From contig OZ244822.1 of assembly GCA_965220345.1 (NCBI GenBank), positions 806,001-870,000 of the forward strand: 64,000 nucleotides of DNA. The letters run 5' to 3'. Positions 60,392-64,000 of the stretch are shown in pieces (position 1 is the first letter of the stretch; each line of letters opens with the position of its first letter). Under the pieces are notes generated by a model, which searched no databases, was not told the origin of the DNA, and saw only the letters and a list, made by a program, of their open reading frames with translations. The position numbers and the translations under genes were made by a program. The DNA comes from Aldehydirespirator sp965220345. Its GTDB lineage: Bacteria; Actinomycetota; Acidimicrobiia; Acidimicrobiales; Aldehydirespiratoraceae.

Positions 60392-60436
60392 CTCCTTAGC
60401 TAGAGCCTCCTTAGATAGAGCCTCCTTCAATAGAAC
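60392..60436. repeat. 15-bp tandem repeat, three copies, after crgA
   Basis: ctccttagctagagc (60392), ctccttagatagagc (60407) and ctccttcaatagaac (60422), just downstream of crgA. Another half copy (gatagagcc) follows. Confidence 0.8.
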
Positions 60437-60480
60437 CAGAGATAGAGCCAACCCGTATCACATCAATGTAATTTTCCCCC

Positions 60481-60506
60481 GAGTTATCCACAGCTGTTGA
60501 TAACTC
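60481..60506. promoter_or_regulatory. 26-bp near-perfect palindrome made of two facing DnaA boxes
   Basis: TTATCCACA (60484-60492, the consensus DnaA box) faces TGTTGATAA (60495-60503, complement of TTATCAACA), both inside GAGTTATC ... GATAACTC with one mismatch over 26 bases. It is in the crgA 3' intergenic region. A DnaA binding site is the simplest reading; an AT-rich unwinding element or box cluster as in oriC is not seen. Confidence 0.5.
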
Positions 60507-60586
60507 GGCTCGTTGCTGTGTTCGCGGTGGTAGTAGCAGCAACGCTCACTGGAAATAGCTCACTTAAATGGCTGGTTGGAGATAGC

Positions 60587-60934
60587 TCATTCAATGGGAG
60601 CTACTAGATCCATTTCGTCTTGGCAGTGTCGAGGTGGCTCCGGGTCTTCGTCAGGAGCGACCGTCATACGCACTTCAGCTCCGCAGATGCTGCAACGGTA
60701 TTCAAGTTTGACTTTGCGGAGGATGCCGGGATCTGGTGGTTCGGGCAGTGGGCGGGCCAGGTTACGCAACATCGCTAAGCCCAGTCTCAGCACGCTGTAG
60801 CCGATCACCACAGCTATCAACACTTCAAACACGTCCGCTAGTAACGCTCCAACCACTAGCCCGGTGAGAGCAAGCACGAGCAAGCCGATGTTGACGGCTC
60901 TGTCGCTCAAGCCTCGTCTGGGGTCAGCTTTCAT
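60587..60934 (-). CDS. Membrane protein with C-terminal zinc ribbon
   Basis: 115 residues. Membrane helices VNIGLLVLALTGLVVGALLA and VFEVLIAVVIGYSVLRLGLA. Then a Cys4-like ribbon without full pair: YRCSICGAEVRMTV and a third Cys in PPRHCQDEMDLVAP (with a His). Similar actinobacterial proteins exist near core genes. Function unknown. Confidence 0.7.
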   Translation of the reverse strand: MKADPRRGLSDRAVNIGLLVLALTGLVVGALLADVFEVLIAVVIGYSVLRLGLAMLRNLARPLPEPPDPGILRKVKLEYRCSICGAEVRMTVAPDEDPEPPRHCQDEMDLVAPIE

Positions 60935-61015
60935 ATCAAGCGTTGCTTGTCGGGGATTCGCTGTTTCATCATGTGCAATTTCTCATGTGCAGTACGCGGC
61001 ATTCCTGTCGCGAAA

Positions 61016-62197
61016 CTAGCAAGACAGATCAAAAACGATGGCAGCCGAACCGCCCGGGCCTGCACTGATAGTGAGCAACTGGCCGTCAGCATCAAGGTCG
61101 TTAGTGCTGTGCTCAGCAACACCGCGTCCGTCGGTGATCAGACGTAGTTCTTCGGCAGCACTGGAGCTGCCGGTGGCTAGCGCTCCGCCACAGCGGTTGA
61201 TGCGGTCAATATCAACGTTCAGCGCTGCCGCAACCAGCATCGCGGTGGCTGCGTCATGTTCGACAACTGAGATCTGCTCAACCGCAGTAATGTCGCTGCC
61301 AGCAGATGTCAAAGCCGCATCTACTGCGACTCTGACGTTTCCGACTGCATCAAACGGATCTCCCGCAGTGCGGCCCATTCCGATAATCCGCGCACCAACG
61401 GTGCTCTCCTGAGGCAGCACTTGCAGAAGAACCGCGGCTATCTGATCCGCTGGCGCGGCAAAGCTCGCAGCCGTCAGCAAGCCATCATCGTCGAACAACG
61501 CGGGCAGATCAGCGGTTGAACCCCAATCACGAATCACATCACGGACTACTGGATCGCCGCGCTGCACGCCGTGGCCAGATGATGACTGGGGCCGGGCTGC
61601 CGCCGCCACGATGGCCGGTGAGAGACCAGCTTCAACACGGCGCTGGCGCGACTGTTCGGCGACGGCATCAAGTTCGGTTCGGCTGATTCCAGCAGCCCGA
61701 GCAGCCTTCTCTGCTAGCCGTGGCGCAGGCAGCAGTCCGCCAACCTCGGCGAAACGTTTCGCTACCCCACCCCAGGGCGCGCCGTAGATCCGGTTGAGGG
61801 CAGCAGCGCCCGGTGGCACCGTTGAGCACATGCCTAATCCAACTACCAGCACAGCCTCGGCCTGCCCGCAACGGATAGCGGCGACTGCGGCTTGCACCGC
61901 TGCTAGGCCGCTGGTTTCGGCACGGTCAATCACTATGCCGCCGATAGAGGTCGGCAATTGCGCGGCCAGTGCAATAGCCCGCGCGGCGTTGGCACCGCAG
62001 GCACCCACTGGATCAGCGCAGCCCACAATCACCTCGTCAAGGCTGCTCGGGTCGAGCCGGGCTCGCCGCAGCACTTCACTGCCGATAACTGCTGCCAGCT
62101 CTACGGGATTCCAGCCAGCTAGCTCACCGTCGATTGGCCTCACTGCGCTGCGGGCTGCTGCTGTCACTGCCACAACTACTGGGGCTGTTGATCTCAC
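61016..62197 (-). CDS. Thiolase-fold protein lacking catalytic residues
   Basis: 393 residues with a thiolase fold: PVELAAVIGSEVLRRARLDP, VGACGANAARAIALAAQLPT, and AGISRTELDAVAEQSRQRRV. The nucleophilic cysteine position (xNRxCxSGL) reads IDRAETSGL with Glu94. The GHP motif reads ATGSSSAAEE. The final CxGGG reads SAGPGGSA. All three catalytic positions are lost, so Claisen chemistry is not expected. It overlaps pyrE by four bases. Perhaps a thiolase-like scaffold paired with a lost partner, as in some SCP2-type proteins. Confidence 0.75.
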   Translation of the reverse strand: MRSTAPVVVAVTAAARSAVRPIDGELAGWNPVELAAVIGSEVLRRARLDPSSLDEVIVGCADPVGACGANAARAIALAAQLPTSIGGIVIDRAETSGLAAVQAAVAAIRCGQAEAVLVVGLGMCSTVPPGAAALNRIYGAPWGGVAKRFAEVGGLLPAPRLAEKAARAAGISRTELDAVAEQSRQRRVEAGLSPAIVAAAARPQSSSGHGVQRGDPVVRDVIRDWGSTADLPALFDDDGLLTAASFAAPADQIAAVLLQVLPQESTVGARIIGMGRTAGDPFDAVGNVRVAVDAALTSAGSDITAVEQISVVEHDAATAMLVAAALNVDIDRINRCGGALATGSSSAAEELRLITDGRGVAEHSTNDLDADGQLLTISAGPGGSAAIVFDLSC

Positions 62198-62772
62198 ATC
62201 GCAGGCGGATCTACTCGCTTGATCCCAAAATCGGCGTAGGTGATCATTGGGTGATAATCCAGGCCACGACGAGCGAACTCAGCGGCAGCATTGTCTCCAC
62301 GGTCCACAAGCGTCACCGCAGCAACTACATCGGCACCGGTGGCGCACACCACATCCAGTGCAACGAAGATTGATCTGCCTGTGGTGATCACATCATCCAC
62401 GAGCAGCACCTTGTCGCCATCGCTAATCTGGGAGCCTTCGATGAGCTGATTGGTGCCCCGCTTCTTGGGCTCTTTGCGCACCATAAACCAGGCACAGTCG
62501 GCTACCGCAGCCACACCCACCGCCAAAGCATCAGCACCCATAGTGAGTCCGCCCACTGTGTCATAGCTGTGGCCCGCGGCGCTGACCGTCTCGTGAATCA
62601 TTTCGCAAGCCAAGCGCAGGTCTCGCCACTGCGCCAGAGCTTTCTTGGCATCAATGAAATCTGACGACATCGCCCCCGATGCCAGACGCACAGGCTGATC
62701 AAGTCGGAGATAACCCTGCCTTCTTATGATCTCCAGCAGTTCCATGCGGCGCTGCGACAGCACAGTTCGCAT
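62194..62772 (-). CDS. pyrE: Orotate phosphoribosyltransferase
   Basis: About 192 residues from ATG 62772 (GTG 62799 would add nine). RQGYLRLDQPVRLASGAMSS, VGGLTMGADALAVGVAAVAD and the PRPP motif VLLVDDVITTGRSI are clear, plus the flexible loop VRKEPKKRGTNQLIEG. It makes OMP from orotate in pyrimidine synthesis. It overlaps the thiolase-fold gene by four bases, an odd operon partner. Confidence 0.9.
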   Translation of the reverse strand: MRTVLSQRRMELLEIIRRQGYLRLDQPVRLASGAMSSDFIDAKKALAQWRDLRLACEMIHETVSAAGHSYDTVGGLTMGADALAVGVAAVADCAWFMVRKEPKKRGTNQLIEGSQISDGDKVLLVDDVITTGRSIFVALDVVCATGADVVAAVTLVDRGDNAAAEFARRGLDYHPMITYADFGIKRVDPPAM

Positions 62773-62938
62773 ACTAGTTACGGCAGTCACAGTGAACACT
62801 CATCAGGCACCGTGATCGCAGTTGCGTGCTATCATTGCGGTCGCATGTGCGAAATTCAGCCGTTTTCGTCTCGGCCTGCTTGCGGACGAAGGAAACGACG
62901 CAAGAGAGTCGAACGAGTCGAAAAACAAGGAGCCAAAC

Positions 62939-64000
62939 GTGGCTGAAGATGTGACAACAGCCACTAGCGACTCCTCTGAGCCGCTGGTGCTGGTAACCGG
63001 CGCAACCGGTCATGTCGGTGCCAACCTCGTTCACCTCCTGCTCAAGAATGGTGCTCGGATCCGTGTCCTGCTCAAACCCGGCGACAACCATGATGCGATG
63101 GAAGGTCTACCGGTGGAGCGTGCCTATGCGGATATACGCGATTTGGATGCGACCCGAGAAGCGGTCGCGGGCTGCAATGGCATCTACCACTGTGCAGCAT
63201 TGGTCTCCACCATCGACGGCGACAAAGCCCATCAACGTGAAATCTTTGAGACGAACGTGCTGGGCACTCGCCATGTGCTCCGAGCCGCCCGCGAGCATGA
63301 CGCTGGCCGTGTAGTAGTGACCGGTTCTTTCAGCGCGGTGGGCTATGACCTTGACGACCTTTCGGCACCCAGCAACGAAACCATGACGTTCTTTCCGATG
63401 GAGCGCACCACGCCGTATCAGCGCAGCAAGGCGTTAACCGAACTCGAGTGCTGGCGCGCCGCCGTCGCTGGCCAGGACGTGGTTGTGACCACCTCCTGTG
63501 CAGTGTTGGGCAGCAACGACTATCTTCCCTCGCGCGTGGGACGGACGCTCTGCGATTTCGCTAATCGCAAGCTCCGCGGATATGTGGACGGCGGCTTCGA
63601 GTGGGTTACCGCACAAGACATTGCGCAAGGTCATGTGTTATGCATGGAACGCGGACGCAGCGGCGAGAAGTACATCATCTGCTCGGGGTACCACACAATC
63701 TCGGAGATCTTGGACTTCTTCCAAGATGTTACTGGGGTGAAGCGCCCGCGATTGCGGTTGCCATCCAATCTGTTGATACCTATCGCTACAGTGTTGAGCT
63801 ACGTGATGAGCCGCTACTTTCCGAACCGACCGCAGCGTTTCACTCCGGGCGCGATCCGGATTTTGCAGAAGCGGCGTCACGGCAATTCGGCCAAAGCTCG
63901 CGAGGAACTAGGCTTTGAACCGACGAGTGTTCGCAGCGCCATAGCAGAGGCTTACGCTTTCCACTACGAGCGAGGTGCCATCAACAATTCCGCCGCCAAA
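62939..64000 (+). CDS. NAD-dependent epimerase/dehydratase (extended SDR), open at the right edge
   Basis: 354 codons from GTG 62939 with AAGGAG six bases upstream; the frame is still open at base 64000. LVLVTGATGHVGANLVHLLL is the TGxxGxxG Rossmann motif, and TTPYQRSKALTELECW is the YxxxK catalytic pair. The sequence VERAYADIRDLDATREAVAG and YHCAALVSTIDGDKA resembles HpnA/dihydroflavonol-reductase-like SDRs. The substrate is unknown. The stop is beyond the window but probably close, since the SDR fold seems complete. Confidence 0.85.
   Translation, partial: MAEDVTTATSDSSEPLVLVTGATGHVGANLVHLLLKNGARIRVLLKPGDNHDAMEGLPVERAYADIRDLDATREAVAGCNGIYHCAALVSTIDGDKAHQREIFETNVLGTRHVLRAAREHDAGRVVVTGSFSAVGYDLDDLSAPSNETMTFFPMERTTPYQRSKALTELECWRAAVAGQDVVVTTSCAVLGSNDYLPSRVGRTLCDFANRKLRGYVDGGFEWVTAQDIAQGHVLCMERGRSGEKYIICSGYHTISEILDFFQDVTGVKRPRLRLPSNLLIPIATVLSYVMSRYFPNRPQRFTPGAIRILQKRRHGNSAKAREELGFEPTSVRSAIAEAYAFHYERGAINNSAAK

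Noticed and set aside
60368..60586. Replication origin
   Set aside because: Only two DnaA boxes, no AT-rich unwinding element, and no dnaA/dnaN nearby.

Overview
The window reads as chromosomal DNA of a high-GC Gram-positive bacterium. I favour an actinobacterium, probably of the Acidimicrobiia and perhaps marine. The evidence is a WhiB regulator, the divisome protein CrgA, a PadR regulator, many four-base stop/start overlaps, GTG and TTG starts, and several promoters whose -10 box lies only 6-9 bases before the start codon (near-leaderless transcripts). Genus-level placement is not possible from sequence reading alone.

Layout. 1-3.5 kb: two DNA helicases (UvrD-like, entering from the left edge, and DinG-like). 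3.6-6.3 kb: an accessory patch with a VOC protein, a DUF4258 gene broken by an amber codon next to intact DUF2283, a uracil-glycosylase-like gene and a decayed copy of that gene's 5' end. 6.3-12.7 kb: one giant secreted protein combining a phosphohistidine domain, a PEP/pyruvate dikinase ATP-grasp domain, about ten Calx-beta repeats and three copies of an unfamiliar 70-residue module. 12.9-29.2 kb: a large [NiFe]-hydrogenase island. Its minus-strand operon carries HypE, HypD, a double-SIS protein, HypC, a CooC-type nickel ATPase, PadR, a His-rich winged-helix protein and three single-pass membrane proteins. Its plus-strand operon carries a group 1h-like small and large subunit, two HycI-type proteins, a NifU-domain protein, a helical-repeat protein, a degenerate biotin-ligase-like protein and two unknowns. 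A VapBC module and a membrane coiled-coil protein sit between the two operons. HypA, HypB and HypF are absent from the window.

29.3-41 kb: a DMT exporter, ornithine cyclodeaminase, Fic protein, potABCD polyamine transporter, a second VapBC-like module, a YbdK-type ligase and a compressed xanthine-dehydrogenase-like fusion. 41-48 kb: an A-type Fe-S carrier, Mrp, an SH3-like membrane protein, FxsA, and SelA-SelB (selenocysteine insertion) without a visible selC or selenoprotein. 48-52.3 kb: WhiB, NfeD, an anti-sigma antagonist, a single-domain response regulator, tRNA-Pro, and a C5 methyltransferase next to the wreck of a NaeI-type restriction gene. 52.5-56.7 kb: flavin reductase, amino-acid exporter, asd-lysC and a minimal RsbW-like protein. 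56.8-64 kb: a DUF4143 ATPase behind phased direct repeats, tRNA-Gly, YaaA, Dcd, CrgA, a DnaA-box palindrome, a thiolase homologue lacking its catalytic residues, PyrE, and an SDR running off the right edge.

Functionally, the centre of the window suggests a cell that oxidises hydrogen, plausibly at trace levels, as a survival energy source. Nickel delivery may run through a CooC-like ATPase and a His-rich protein. The most unusual single gene is the dikinase/Calx-beta protein. Several genes are enzyme folds that have lost their catalytic residues: the thiolase, the mini-XDH, the biotin-ligase-like protein and the second HycI-like protein.
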